Assembly: GCA_964410625.1 (NCBI GenBank)
Contig: CAYPHY010000004.1
Location: forward strand, 210,061 to 274,060
DNA length: 64,000 nucleotides
Reading direction: 5' to 3'
Origin: CAYPHY01 sp964410625
GTDB taxonomy: Bacteria > Chloroflexota > Anaerolineae > Promineifilales > Promineifilaceae
Within the stretch, counting starts at the first letter, position 1, and each line of letters begins with the position of its first letter. Below, piece by piece: positions 35,531 to 44,550 of the stretch. Below the pieces are notes generated by a model. The model worked only from the letters and a program-made list of their open reading frames with translations. It did not search any database and was not told the DNA's origin. The position numbers were made by a program, and so were the translations under genes.

Positions 35531-35599
35531 CGTAGAGCGATTGTCCTAAATCGCTCAAACAGCGTGGTTGTTCAAGCGATTTAGGACAATCGCTCTACG
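35531..35599. repeat. 25-bp perfect inverted repeat
   Basis: Arms 35531-35555 and 35575-35599 are exact reverse complements around a 19-nt loop. A shorter, diverged relative lies at 42773-42833. It lies between divergent genes, upstream of the PfkB kinase. Confidence 0.92.
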
Positions 35600-35646
35600 G
35601 GCAGTTATACTGTTTGGCGTGCTTTCGACCGTTCATGTAGAATTTA

Positions 35647-36492
35647 ATGATGAACTTCAGCGCAGATGTGGACTATGTGGACTATCTAGTTATCGGGCAT
35701 GTGACCCACGATGTTCTGCCCGAAGGCTTTGCAATTGGCGGAACAGTTGCTTATTCAGGCGCAGTAGCGCAAATATTAGGCTGCCGCACAGCTGTGCTCA
35801 CCAGCGCAGCGGCCGATCACGATTGGGCGGCAGCACTGCCGGGACTGCGGGTCGAGAATGTGCCGTCGGCCGCAACCACAACCTTTGAAAACATCTACAC
35901 ACCACAAGGACGACACCAACGGATTTTAGCAATAGCTGACCAACTGACGGCCGAGCATGTACCGCCAACCTGGCACAATACCCCCATTGTCCATTTAGGG
36001 CCGGTAGCGAACGAAATTGATCCCAACATAATAGAGTTGTTTGAAAACAGCTTACTGGGGCTGACCCCCCAGGGCTGGTTACGTCGTTGGACCGCCGAAG
36101 GGCAGGTGTATGCGGATCATTGGAAAGCGGCCGAACAGGTCTTGCCCCGCGCGGCGGCCGTTGTGCTGAGCCAGGAAGATTTGCTAAATGCCGCCATGCT
36201 AGCGCATTACTGCCAACTTTCGCGCTTGTTGGTGCTAACATCGGGTAAGGACGGCTGCACGGTCTATTGGCGCGGCCAGGTGCGCGACATTCCCGCCCCA
36301 AAGGTCACATCCGTCGAAGAAACAGGAGCGGGCGATACCTTTGCCACCGCCTTTTTTGTCCGTTTGCGCCAGGACCCCGAAGACCCCTATGGAGCGGCCG
36401 CCTTTGCCAATCACATCGCCTCCGCCTCCATTACCCAGGTCGGACTAGAAGCGAAGATGGCGGCAATTCAAGACGTCTTAGACAAGATATGA
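35647..36492 (+). CDS. PfkB-family carbohydrate/nucleoside kinase
   Basis: 281 aa. The N-terminal domain holds GHVTHDVLPEGFAIGGTVAY, with the glycine pair that binds substrate hydroxyls, and the C-terminus carries the PfkB signature ETGAGDTFATAFFVRL, whose Asp is the catalytic base. The substrate is not readable; sugars, nucleosides or pseudouridine (PsuK) are all possible. Members with this compact form in related genomes are usually annotated only as carbohydrate kinase. Its upstream region carries the 25-bp inverted repeat, and a TAGAAT box lies 3 nt before the start. Confidence 0.85.
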   Translation: MMNFSADVDYVDYLVIGHVTHDVLPEGFAIGGTVAYSGAVAQILGCRTAVLTSAAADHDWAAALPGLRVENVPSAATTTFENIYTPQGRHQRILAIADQLTAEHVPPTWHNTPIVHLGPVANEIDPNIIELFENSLLGLTPQGWLRRWTAEGQVYADHWKAAEQVLPRAAAVVLSQEDLLNAAMLAHYCQLSRLLVLTSGKDGCTVYWRGQVRDIPAPKVTSVEETGAGDTFATAFFVRLRQDPEDPYGAAAFANHIASASITQVGLEAKMAAIQDVLDKI

Positions 36493-36600
36493 GTGAGTGT
36501 ATTGGTGTATTGGTTTATTGGTATATTTGTTATTGATGTATTGGCAATTGCTGTTTAAACCAATAACCAATATACCAGTACACCAATATACGGTTACACC
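36490..36600. repeat. TATTGGT / ACCAATA inverted repeat
   Basis: Tandem TATTGGTGTATTGGTTTATTGGT units and complementary ACCAATAACCAATATACC units around an AT-rich centre, between the PfkB and parA genes. A related arm lies at 46745-46780. Confidence 0.75.
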
Positions 36601-36617
36601 ATTAAACATTTAATCCA

Positions 36618-37406
36618 ATGGGCCGAATTTATGCAGTAGCAAACCAGAAAGGAGGAGTGGGCAAGACCACGACCGTGGTTAACCTTTGCGCCTATCTGGG
36701 CAGCAGCGGCCGTCGCGTGCTGATGGTAGACCTCGATCCGCAGTCCAATGCCACATCCGCATTGGGCTATGACAAGTACCAAATGGCACGTTCAACCTAC
36801 CAGCTTTTATTAGAGGAAGCGGCGCTGGCCGATATAGTACGGCCGCACAATGAGTACTGCATAGACATCCTTCCCGCCCACCCCCAATTGGCAGGGGCGG
36901 AGGTGGAGTTGGTAAACGCCATCGGCCGCGAATATCGTCTGCAACGCGCCTTAAAGACAGTCGTAGACCAGTACGATTATATCTTGATAGACAGCCCGCC
37001 CAGCCTGGGACTACTAACAATCAATGCGCTGACGGCCGCGCGGGATGGCCTGCTCATCCCCGTGCAATGTGAATATCTGCCGCTGGAAGGGCTGTCACAA
37101 CTGACGCAGACCATTGAGCTGGTACGCGAGTATTTGAATCCGGCAATTCGCGTGCGTGGCGTGGTGATGACCATGTATGACAGTCGTACCAATTTGAGCC
37201 GCCAGGTGGTTGAAGAAGTACGGCGACACTTTCCCCAAAAGGTATTTCGCACCATTATCCCGCGCAACGTTCGCTTGAGCGAAGCACCCAGCTATGGCCA
37301 GCCCATCAACCATTACGCCCCTGCGTCCCCTGGTGCGGTGGCCTATAAATTGCTGGCGGCCGAATTAATACGCGGCGATCAACTAGCGGGGGGCAGCAAT
37401 GAGTAG
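36618..37406 (+). CDS. parA: Chromosome-partitioning ATPase ParA/Soj
   Basis: A deviant-Walker ATPase that works with ParB to segregate the origin region. The deviant Walker A is QKGGVGKTTTVVNL, the Walker A' loop LMVDLDPQSNATSALG, and Walker B DYILIDSPPSLGLLT; the C-terminal RTIIPRNVRLSEAPSYGQPI motif is typical of chromosomal Soj. 262 aa, the usual size. It overlaps parB by 8 nt, so the pair is translationally coupled. No parS site was recognised nearby. Confidence 0.96.
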   Translation: MGRIYAVANQKGGVGKTTTVVNLCAYLGSSGRRVLMVDLDPQSNATSALGYDKYQMARSTYQLLLEEAALADIVRPHNEYCIDILPAHPQLAGAEVELVNAIGREYRLQRALKTVVDQYDYILIDSPPSLGLLTINALTAARDGLLIPVQCEYLPLEGLSQLTQTIELVREYLNPAIRVRGVVMTMYDSRTNLSRQVVEEVRRHFPQKVFRTIIPRNVRLSEAPSYGQPINHYAPASPGAVAYKLLAAELIRGDQLAGGSNE

Positions 37407-38268
37407 CATCAGCAAAAAACGAGGACTAGGGCGCGGGCTTGGGGCATTGATTCCATCTGATGATTCCGCTTCCGGGCGCAAAGAAGCGGTGCGGATGATT
37501 CCCATAGAGAGCCTCCAGCCCAACCCCCACCAGCCCCGCAGTGTGATGGACGAGGCACAGCTAGAAGATTTAGCCGCCTCTATTCGCGCTCATGGGTTAA
37601 TCCAGCCGATCATTGTGACGGAGACGGCCGCTGGCTATGTATTGATCGCCGGAGAACGCCGCTGGCGAGCCTCACAACTGGCCGGATTGAGCGAAGTGCC
37701 GGTCATCGTCAAAGAAACAACGCCGCAGGATATGCTCGTGCTGGCCTTGATTGAGAATATCCAGCGGGCGGACTTGAATCCGTTGGAAGAAGCCCACGCC
37801 TATAAGCAATTGGTCGAGGAGTACGGGCTAACCCACGCCGACGTCGCCGACAGCGTCGGCAAAGGTCGCTCGACGGTGACAAACCTCATCCGGCTGCTCG
37901 AACTGCCGGAGAACATTCAAACGGCCGTCTTTGAAGGACGGATCAGCGGGGCGCACGGCCGCGCCTTGCTCCCCCTGTCCACACCAGAGATGCAGACGAA
38001 CGCCATGAACCAGATCATCCGCATGAATCTCAGCGTGCGCCAAACCGAAGACCTGGTAACCAACCTGATGGCGGAGAAACGGCCGACCCCACGGCCGCGC
38101 AAAGCCCTATCCCCAGAACTGGCCGACCTGCAAAATCGCTTCGAAGACTCCCTCGGCACACGGGTAAACATCCACAAAAGTGGGCAGGGCGGCCGTGTCG
38201 TGATCCATTTCTACTCCGACGAAGAACTGGATGCGATTTTTCAGGCGATTGTCGGTGATGATGAGTAA
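37399..38268 (+). CDS. parB: Chromosome-partitioning protein ParB/Spo0J
   Basis: A CTP-binding clamp that loads at parS and spreads. The N-terminal basic RGLGRGLGALIP is the ParA-contact motif, then IPIESLQPNPHQPRSVMDEA, the CTPase box GERRWRASQLAGLSEVPVIV, ENIQRADLNPLEEAHAYKQL, and a helix-turn-helix LTHADVADSVGKGRSTVTNL. The C-terminal dimerisation region (QNRFEDSLGTRVNIH) follows. 289 aa. It overlaps parA by 8 nt. Confidence 0.97.
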   Translation: MSSISKKRGLGRGLGALIPSDDSASGRKEAVRMIPIESLQPNPHQPRSVMDEAQLEDLAASIRAHGLIQPIIVTETAAGYVLIAGERRWRASQLAGLSEVPVIVKETTPQDMLVLALIENIQRADLNPLEEAHAYKQLVEEYGLTHADVADSVGKGRSTVTNLIRLLELPENIQTAVFEGRISGAHGRALLPLSTPEMQTNAMNQIIRMNLSVRQTEDLVTNLMAEKRPTPRPRKALSPELADLQNRFEDSLGTRVNIHKSGQGGRVVIHFYSDEELDAIFQAIVGDDE

Positions 38269-38297
38269 TATACTGACGCAAGATGGAGAATCCAAGC

Positions 38298-39491
38298 ATG
38301 ATTGATGCAAAGCTGGTAGCAGAAAAGGTGGCCCAGGCGCGGGATGTGCTAGAGGAGTTGGGAATTGATCTCTGGCTGACCTTTGTGCGCGAGTCGTCGT
38401 TATTGCCTGATCCGGCGTTGGAGTTGATCTATGGCGGGGATGTGACCTGGCGCACCGCCTTTCTGATCAGCCGCGACGGCCAGCACACAGTCGTGATCGG
38501 CCACTTTGACAGCGAAAATGTGCGCATTCTCAACGTCTACCCCCATATCATCGGCTACCATGAAGGCATTAGCCAACCCTTACGTGACGCGCTCGACCAG
38601 TTACGGCCGCAGACCATTGCCATCAACTATTCACAAGGGGATGTCGCCGCCGACGGCCTGACGCACGGGATGTACCTTTCTCTACTAGACTATCTGGAAG
38701 GAACACTCTATGCTGAACGTCTGGTATCGGCCGAAGCGATCATCGCCGCCGTGCGCGGCCGCAAAACGCCTACCGAGGTAGAGCGCGTGCGAGCCGCCGT
38801 CGCCACCACTGAACGCCTCTTTGATGAGGTGGAGGCGTTTGTGCGGCCGGGGATGACCCAAAGCGACATCGCCGCCTTTGTTCACCAGCGCATAGACGCC
38901 CTGGGTTTAGACTATGCCTGGCCGAAACCCTTTAATCCAATTGTCACTTGCGGGCCACATTCAGCCGTCGGCCACGCCGCGCCGGGGGATGTAGTTCTGG
39001 AACGCGGCCACTTGCTACACATGGACTTAGGCGTCAAGCAGGATGATTACTGCTCCGATTTGCAGCGGATGTGGTACGTATTGGAGGAGGGGGAAACGGC
39101 CGCCCCGCCAGAGGTACAACGAGCATTTGATGTCGTCTATGGGGCGATTAAGGCTGGGGAGCAAGTGTTGCGGCCGGGAACCCCCGGCTGGCAGGTGGAT
39201 GAAGTCGCCCGCGACTACATCGTAGACAATGGCTTCCCAGAATATATGCACGCCTTCGGCCATTTGCTCGGCCGCACCGCCCACGATGGTGCGACCGTCC
39301 TCGGTCCGCGCTGGGAACGCTACGCTGGTATCTGCGAATTACCAGTAGAAGTAGGCAATATCTTTACCTTAGAGCTTCATGTCATCGTCCCTGAGCGCGG
39401 GATGATCAGCCTGGAGGAAGACGTGTTGGTGACGGCCGAGGGGGTCGAATACCTCAGTAATCCACAGACAGCACTGCGCTATATTCAATAG
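38298..39491 (+). CDS. M24-family metallopeptidase (Xaa-Pro peptidase-like)
   Basis: About 397 aa. The N-terminal creatinase-like domain precedes a pita-bread M24 domain with all five metal ligands in place: MDLGVKQDDYCSD (two Asp), HAFGHLLGRTA (His), FTLELHVIV (Glu) and SLEEDVLVT (Glu). The fold removes N-terminal residues ahead of proline or related groups; the substrate is unknown. I chose the ATG at 38298 because GGAG is 9 nt upstream; the ATG at 38283 has none. It follows parB by 29 nt, possibly in the same transcript. Confidence 0.88.
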   Translation: MIDAKLVAEKVAQARDVLEELGIDLWLTFVRESSLLPDPALELIYGGDVTWRTAFLISRDGQHTVVIGHFDSENVRILNVYPHIIGYHEGISQPLRDALDQLRPQTIAINYSQGDVAADGLTHGMYLSLLDYLEGTLYAERLVSAEAIIAAVRGRKTPTEVERVRAAVATTERLFDEVEAFVRPGMTQSDIAAFVHQRIDALGLDYAWPKPFNPIVTCGPHSAVGHAAPGDVVLERGHLLHMDLGVKQDDYCSDLQRMWYVLEEGETAAPPEVQRAFDVVYGAIKAGEQVLRPGTPGWQVDEVARDYIVDNGFPEYMHAFGHLLGRTAHDGATVLGPRWERYAGICELPVEVGNIFTLELHVIVPERGMISLEEDVLVTAEGVEYLSNPQTALRYIQ

Positions 39492-39530
39492 CGATGTTGG
39501 CAGCCTGCTTCAAGCCTATCTGCCGGATGG

Positions 39531-40325
39531 ATGATGACAATCAAATACCCTACTGCATACTACGAAGTTAATGTTGTGGTAGATGAATTGGTAACGGCCG
39601 TCCAAGACCTCCTCAATGAGCAGTTGGTAGGCATCTATTTACACGGGTCGTTGGCATTGGGGGACTTTGATCCGCAACAAAGTGACATTGATTTTGTGGT
39701 GGTGACGGCCGATGAAATGGCTTCTGATACAATAGCCGCTTTAGCGACCATGCACCGGCAGTTGGTATCCAGGCATCCTCGCTGGGGGAGCGAACTCGAA
39801 GGCACTTACGTCTGGCAAAGCGCGATCCGCCGTTACGAGCCGGACAAGGCTGTTTTTCCCCATATTGAGCGTGGCGGCACAATCCAGATTGAACCTCATC
39901 TTACCGATTGGGTAATCCAGTGCTATGTGTTGCGTGAGCAAGGGCTGACGCTGACCGGGCCACAGCCGCAAACCTTGATTGACCCCATTTCAACAGTAGA
40001 ATTACAACAAGCCGTGATAGCCTTACTGAATAGCTGGTGGGCACCCCAACTGGAAGATACCCACCGGCTGGAGCAAAGCGGCTACCAGATTTACGCCATC
40101 CTGACGATGTGCCGCATCCTCTATACACTGGCGCATGGCACAATTGTCTCCAAACCGGCCGCCGCCCGTTGGGCGCAAGCGACGCTGGATAAACGATGGG
40201 GCGCATTAGTGGAACATGCACTACAACGTCATACGGACGAAGCTACCTTAAACGAAACTATAAACTTCATCCGCTTCACCCTACACTCAGCCCACGAAGC
40301 AACCCCGTCAACAATTAACAATTGA
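39531..40325 (+). CDS. Nucleotidyltransferase-domain protein (AadA/DUF4111-like)
   Basis: 264 aa. The N-terminal nucleotidyltransferase domain carries YLHGSLALGDFDPQQSDIDFVVV, with the GS and DxD motifs that position metal and nucleotide, and a C-terminal helical domain (ILTMCRILYTLAHGT, LDKRWGALVEHAL) follows. Layout and length resemble aminoglycoside 3''-adenylyltransferases (AadA), but resistance function cannot be asserted. The adjacent M24 and tRNA genes give no functional hint. Confidence 0.8.
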   Translation: MMTIKYPTAYYEVNVVVDELVTAVQDLLNEQLVGIYLHGSLALGDFDPQQSDIDFVVVTADEMASDTIAALATMHRQLVSRHPRWGSELEGTYVWQSAIRRYEPDKAVFPHIERGGTIQIEPHLTDWVIQCYVLREQGLTLTGPQPQTLIDPISTVELQQAVIALLNSWWAPQLEDTHRLEQSGYQIYAILTMCRILYTLAHGTIVSKPAAARWAQATLDKRWGALVEHALQRHTDEATLNETINFIRFTLHSAHEATPSTINN

Positions 40326-40356
40326 CAATTCACCATTAACAATTGACAATTCTCTT

Positions 40357-40452
40357 GGGAGTGGTTGTGTCCCGGTGGATGCCCTCGTCTTCAAAACGAG
40401 TGGCTGGTCGCGCAGAGCGAGCAGCGGTGGGTTCGACTCCCATCCACTCCCG
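40357..40452 (+). tRNA. selC: tRNA-Sec (UCA), selenocysteine
   Basis: An 8-bp acceptor stem (GGGAGTGG/CCACTCCC), anticodon stem CTCGT/ACGAG with loop CTTCAAA giving anticodon TCA (40391-40393), a long variable arm and TTCGACT in the T loop; G discriminator. 96 nt, the bacterial Sec size. It decodes UGA as selenocysteine. A T5 run follows and may end transcription. The gene sits alone, with no selA, selB or selD beside it. Confidence 0.93.
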
Positions 40453-40460
40453 CCTTTTTA

Positions 40461-40540
40461 GCAGTAAGTAGTGGGCAGTAAACAGTAAACAGTTTTCATC
40501 TTCCTCACTACTATCCACTGGCTACTGCTTACTGCCAACT
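40461..40540. repeat. GCAGTAAGTAGTGGG inverted repeat
   Basis: GCAGTAAGTAGTGGGCAGTAAACAG and the complementary CTGCTTACTGCCAACTGCC arms, between tRNA-Sec and the M30-like gene. Confidence 0.7.
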
Positions 40541-40542
40541 GC

Positions 40543-42702
40543 CTACTCTAACACCAGCCGGTAATGCGCCACTTCCAGCGTCATCGGTGAAGCGGCCGCC
40601 ACAATCAATATCGGCCGTAGCGAACTGGCCGAGGCTTCCAGCGTGTACGACAACGTACCATCGGCCGCCGGTTCCAGGCCCTCCACCACCGGCACATCCC
40701 CTTCAAACGTCACCAACAACAAATACCACTGCTGCGGCAAGTAGGCGGTGGCGCGGGTGAATCCTTCGGCCGTCCACCCAGCAACGGCCGTCTCCCCATC
40801 ATCGTAAAAGCCAATCTCCGGGACAGCGATATTGTCAACAGCAAACCCGCCATAAGTCAGGATCGGATCAGTCACATATTCAAAACGCAGCAAAATTTCC
40901 TCTCCGGCAAAGTCGCACAGATCAATCCTCTCCTTTAGCCACTGCCGTGTCCGGCCAGTATAGAAGCGGTCGGCATAGGCGGCGTTGGCCGGATCATCAA
41001 CTGCCGCCAATCCCTGCATCTGCTCGCCTACCAACGGCCGCCAGGTTGCGCCCCCATCGGCCGAGGCTGCCACGTAAGCAAAATCATACCCTTGCTCAAT
41101 ATCAGCATACACCTCATACTCCAGCGTCGCGCTCTCTACCCCACGCAAATCTAATGCCCGTGTCAGGCGTGGGTTGCTATAGTTAGCCCGTTGGGCATAC
41201 CACATCCCATTACCGGAGGCGGGCAGCCTATCCAGCAAGGGAACAACAGGGCTGCCGCTAAACTCCAGCGTCAGCGTTTCGCCAGCGGGCAAGGTGTAGT
41301 AGTCGGCCGCATACTGTGAGACAGTCGTATCAAACGTGACGGGAAGCACATCCACGGTTTCTTCGGCTACTTGACGAAAGGGAATACCGGCAAAACTATA
41401 CTCGACTGGAGCGCCAGGCAAGCGGTGTATCGCCTGGGCCACCAGCCAATCCAGCCATAGCGACAAGCCATCCAGCTCAAGATCGTGGTCGGCCGCCAGT
41501 TGATCCAAAGCCAATAGGCCTGGTGCGGGATGCGTCGCAAACTCTCGATAGAGCGCAACTCCTAACCGGTCAAATAAATAGCGATTAAACAAATACCCCT
41601 GTCCATAATGAGGGATGGTGTTCCCATCCGTCCAGCTATTTAACTGCTGGTCAGGATTAGCCAAAAACAGGTTTGCTCGTTCCCAGGCGGCGACGCTATA
41701 GCCAAGCAAATCCTCGGCCAACATCGCCGAGCCTTCCACCGCCCAATCCGCATCCCCATGATCATAATTCGCCTCAATCATATGCCGCAGTTCATGCCCC
41801 AACACATTGAGGTAAAAGTTGCCGCCAAATTGGTAGACGTTCATCACAAACATTTCCCGCTCATTGGATGTGGGATTGATCGCCTGGGGGAGTAAATTTC
41901 GCGGTGTGAAGTAACCGGCAAGCCCGCAACTGCCAACGCTTTCCGGAGTGACGTTGCATAGCGTCGTCGGCAAAGCGTGTAAAATATGGACACGCGGGTC
42001 GCCGTCAATTCCAGCCCCCTCTGGATCACCAAAGTAACCGGCCACCGTCTCATAGATGATGTCAAACTCGGCCGCCACCGCCTCCACATCCTCCACTTCC
42101 GGTCGGAATGTCTCCACCCCACTCTCAAACCAAAAATAAGCGTGTCGGCCGACTGCCAGCAGTTCAGCATTAACCTGCTTCACCGTGTTATTATTAACAT
42201 TGCCAACAAAAAATAGCTCCTGCTCCCCCACCTCGCGGGTGACCACCTCGCGTGTGGGTGCAACGGTGGGTAAGCCACCATGCGGCTCCTCTGCTCCCAA
42301 ATAAGCCAACGCCAACGCCACATCATCCCGTTCCGGCGGGTCGACTCGAGCCAACTCTTCCGCCACCTCCCTCTCCGCTTCGCCCGCCTGCGGCCGCTCA
42401 AAGGGAGAAACGGCCGCCAACGGGGTCGGCCAGACATACGCTTCAGCAGGAATTGCGACCACCTGCGCTTCACCAGGGGCTGATTGGCTGGCGGCCGTTG
42501 GCGAGGGGGGAGGCGTCGCCGTATTGGCAGCCGTCGGTGTGGGCAGAGTAGGTAGCGGGATCGTCGCCGTAGGCGGAGCGAGGGTCGCCGTAGGCGGAAT
42601 ACGCTCCGGCAACAACCGGCAGCCAATCAATGCCCCACAAGCAACTAGCAGACAAAAAATGAAGTGTAGCCTGTATCGAGCTTCATCCATATCACTATCC
42701 AT
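40543..42702 (-). CDS. M30-like metalloprotease lipoprotein
   Basis: About 720 residues. The N-terminus (FIFCLLVACGALIGC) is a lipoprotein signal with lipobox LIGC, followed by a long Thr/Pro/Ala linker (TATLAPPTATIPLPTLPTPT) that probably spans the wall. The catalytic domain contains GHELRHMIEAN, an HExxH motif, with a downstream acidic WAVEGSAMLAEDLL, the pattern of the hyicolysin/M30 group. A C-terminal beta-rich region (ATLEYEVYADIEQGYDFAYV) resembles the immune-inhibitor-A domain. It should be a surface protease. The start at 42702 or 42690 is uncertain. Confidence 0.8.
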   Translation of the reverse strand: MDSDMDEARYRLHFIFCLLVACGALIGCRLLPERIPPTATLAPPTATIPLPTLPTPTAANTATPPPSPTAASQSAPGEAQVVAIPAEAYVWPTPLAAVSPFERPQAGEAEREVAEELARVDPPERDDVALALAYLGAEEPHGGLPTVAPTREVVTREVGEQELFFVGNVNNNTVKQVNAELLAVGRHAYFWFESGVETFRPEVEDVEAVAAEFDIIYETVAGYFGDPEGAGIDGDPRVHILHALPTTLCNVTPESVGSCGLAGYFTPRNLLPQAINPTSNEREMFVMNVYQFGGNFYLNVLGHELRHMIEANYDHGDADWAVEGSAMLAEDLLGYSVAAWERANLFLANPDQQLNSWTDGNTIPHYGQGYLFNRYLFDRLGVALYREFATHPAPGLLALDQLAADHDLELDGLSLWLDWLVAQAIHRLPGAPVEYSFAGIPFRQVAEETVDVLPVTFDTTVSQYAADYYTLPAGETLTLEFSGSPVVPLLDRLPASGNGMWYAQRANYSNPRLTRALDLRGVESATLEYEVYADIEQGYDFAYVAASADGGATWRPLVGEQMQGLAAVDDPANAAYADRFYTGRTRQWLKERIDLCDFAGEEILLRFEYVTDPILTYGGFAVDNIAVPEIGFYDDGETAVAGWTAEGFTRATAYLPQQWYLLLVTFEGDVPVVEGLEPAADGTLSYTLEASASSLRPILIVAAASPMTLEVAHYRLVLE

Positions 42703-42772
42703 ATCGCTTACTATCGCCAAAGGTTTCCAGGAAAGCAAGCGAAACGCAGCCTTGCTTTAACAAACGCTTATC

Positions 42773-42833
42773 GTAGCGACAATCCTCCGGATTGTCCGTA
42801 AAGTCCTAAGACAATCCAGAAGATTGTCGCTAC
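42773..42833. repeat. Diverged 24-bp inverted repeat
   Basis: Arms GTAGCGACAATCCTCCGGATTGTC (42773-42796) and 42810-42833, imperfectly complementary. Related in motif (GCGACAAT) to 35531-35599. Confidence 0.75.
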
Positions 42834-42849
42834 ACACCGCATCTCCGGC

Positions 42850-42855
42850 TACAAT
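42850..42855 (+). promoter_or_regulatory. -10-like TACAAT, probable leaderless start
   Basis: TACAAT at 42850-42855 ends 6 nt before the ATG at 42862. No Shine-Dalgarno and no good -35 are visible. Confidence 0.35.
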
Positions 42856-42861
42856 TACTAT

Positions 42862-43581
42862 ATGCTCTCCCTTGAACGGCAAAACGAGTTCCGCGAACGC
42901 TATCGCCAACAAAATCCCGGCTGGCAACCGGCCACTGAAGTCTATGCCGATTGGGTGCGCCACCATCTACAGCCAACCACTCGCTTACTAGACCTGGGCT
43001 GCGGCCGTGGCGGCCTGGTCGAACAACTGGATCACCCTCTGCCACATATCACGGGCGTAGACGCTGATTTCCAATCACTACACGAGCACAGACTGTCCGC
43101 TCTGCCCCGTGCTGCGGCCGTGGCCAACGCCCTTCCCTTCCGGGCCGCTTCCTTCGATCTCGCCTTCAGTAGCTGGCTGCTGGAGCATCTCCCTGACCCT
43201 GCCCGTACCTTGCGCGAGATCGGCCGCGTCCTTCGTCCAAACGGCCGCTTCATCTTCATCACGCCCAACAAACGCCATCCATTGGCCTTTTTCAACCATG
43301 TGGCTGGACGTTTGGGAAGCTGGCAATCAGGACTGGTCGAACGGCTCTACGGCCGCGCCGCAACCGACACCTTCCCCACCTACTACCGCGCCAACACAGC
43401 GGCCGATCTCCATCGCCTCGCCGTTCAAAGCAAACTCACACTCCTATGCCTCGAAACTATCCCCGATCCCAGCTACCTCGCCTTCACCGGAACCACCTTC
43501 AAATTAGCCAGCCTCATCGATCACCAACTCCCCCCCCATCGCCACATCCACCTCATCGGCATCCTCCATAAAACCTCCTAA
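42862..43581 (+). CDS. Class I SAM-dependent methyltransferase
   Basis: 239 residues with the Rossmann-like methyltransferase core: motif I LLDLGCGRGGLVEQL, acidic post-I ITGVDADF, motif II-like FDLAFSSWLLEHLPDPARTL and a Methyltransf_11 pattern typical of small-molecule or lipid methylases. GRVLRPNGRFIFITPNK is the motif III region. The substrate is not evident. The C-terminal half contains LYGRAATDTFPTYYRAN, possibly a cap. It is divergent from the M30 gene and may be leaderless. Confidence 0.88.
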   Translation: MLSLERQNEFRERYRQQNPGWQPATEVYADWVRHHLQPTTRLLDLGCGRGGLVEQLDHPLPHITGVDADFQSLHEHRLSALPRAAAVANALPFRAASFDLAFSSWLLEHLPDPARTLREIGRVLRPNGRFIFITPNKRHPLAFFNHVAGRLGSWQSGLVERLYGRAATDTFPTYYRANTAADLHRLAVQSKLTLLCLETIPDPSYLAFTGTTFKLASLIDHQLPPHRHIHLIGILHKTS

Positions 43582-43660
43582 CCTACGACCCACCATCTAC
43601 CACCTGCCACTTGCTACTTGCCACCTCCCCACCGCTTCCCCCACGCCACCCCCACACCGT

Positions 43661-43689
43661 TTTACAGCCTGCGACCAATAGCATACAAT
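43661..43689 (+). promoter_or_regulatory. Promoter (TTTACA-17-TACAAT)
   Basis: -35 TTTACA (43661-43666) and -10 TACAAT (43684-43689) with 17-nt spacing, upstream of the gene at 43768. An AGAAACTGGGTTTCT repeat lies just downstream. Confidence 0.55.
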
Positions 43690-43767
43690 TGATAGAAACT
43701 GGGTTTCTCCGTTTTCACCATTGGAAAAGTCCTATGAGTGAACACAACCCAGCTTCTAGAAAGTAGT

Positions 43768-44481
43768 ATGGACGATCTCTCACCCTTGCGACGAATACAA
43801 TATGGCTATCTCGGCCACCTTTATTCGCTAACCCATTGGGCCAAGAACCAGCGCATTTTGGGAATCTACGTCAGTACCATCCTCAAATGGTTCCCTGTCC
43901 TGCTCCTGCTCTATGGCTGGATCATGCGTTGGCCGCCCCTCCTCCTGCTCACCCTGCTATTCGTCACGCTCTGGATTCATTTCTCTTTTTGGCTGGCACG
44001 ACGCGCCAACTACAATCGTTTCATTCGCAGCGAAACGCCCCACCTTGCTTCGGCCGAGCTAACCCCCCTCGAAGCAAACCAACAGGTGGAGACACACGCC
44101 ACCGGCCTATTCTGCGTCACAAGCCACGAGGGGCATGTCTTGCTTCAACCCGCTAAATATTGGCAAGTCCCACTAGGCGAGCATATCATCATGGTCGAAG
44201 AGCGGCCGGGTAAATATCTCTATCAATTCTTTAATGCCCTGACCCTACAAGAAGTCCACCAGGGCTGGCTCGTCTATGGTCGCCACCCCCGCGCAGCCCT
44301 GGCTGTTTCCTTTCTCAGCACCTGGGGGCCAGCCTATACCAACTATCAGATTTATGAACTGGGCAACAACCACGGCCCACCACCACGCAAACAGACGATT
44401 TATCTGACGTTTGCCAACGAGGCCGACCGCCGCGCCGTCTGGCATACCATTGTCCACGCGGCGCGGCAGGCACGACAATAG
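43768..44481 (+). CDS. Membrane protein, unknown function
   Basis: About 237 residues. Two adjacent membrane helices (FPVLLLLYGWIM and LLLLTLLFVTLWIHFSFWL, about 40-85 from the start) precede a soluble domain of about 150 residues (LEANQQVETHATGLFCVTSH, QPAKYWQVPLGEHIIMVEER). No catalytic motif seen. The start is uncertain: an in-frame GTG at 43738 is possible, but the ATG at 43768 begins a more natural N-terminus. It lies 69 nt before an FHA-domain gene, possibly co-transcribed. Confidence 0.65.
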   Translation: MDDLSPLRRIQYGYLGHLYSLTHWAKNQRILGIYVSTILKWFPVLLLLYGWIMRWPPLLLLTLLFVTLWIHFSFWLARRANYNRFIRSETPHLASAELTPLEANQQVETHATGLFCVTSHEGHVLLQPAKYWQVPLGEHIIMVEERPGKYLYQFFNALTLQEVHQGWLVYGRHPRAALAVSFLSTWGPAYTNYQIYELGNNHGPPPRKQTIYLTFANEADRRAVWHTIVHAARQARQ

Positions 44482-44513
44482 AAACTCGGTTTCTCGAAGA
44501 AACCGAGTTTCTA
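44480..44513. repeat. GAAACTCGGTTTCT palindrome
   Basis: GAAACTCGGTTTCTCGAAGAAACCGAGTTTC, a near-perfect palindrome between the membrane-protein and FHA genes; a member of the dispersed AAACCGGGTTT family. Confidence 0.8.
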
Positions 44514-44550
44514 AGCCAATAGGATTGATGTCCTGACCAATTAACGAACT

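Noticed and set aside
39531..40325. Aminoglycoside resistance gene aadA
   Set aside because: Only the nucleotidyltransferase motif is shared; resistance cannot be inferred from it.
40543..42702. Interpretation as a phage tail or adhesin because of the Thr/Pro linker
   Set aside because: Lipobox and HExxH motif point to a surface protease instead.
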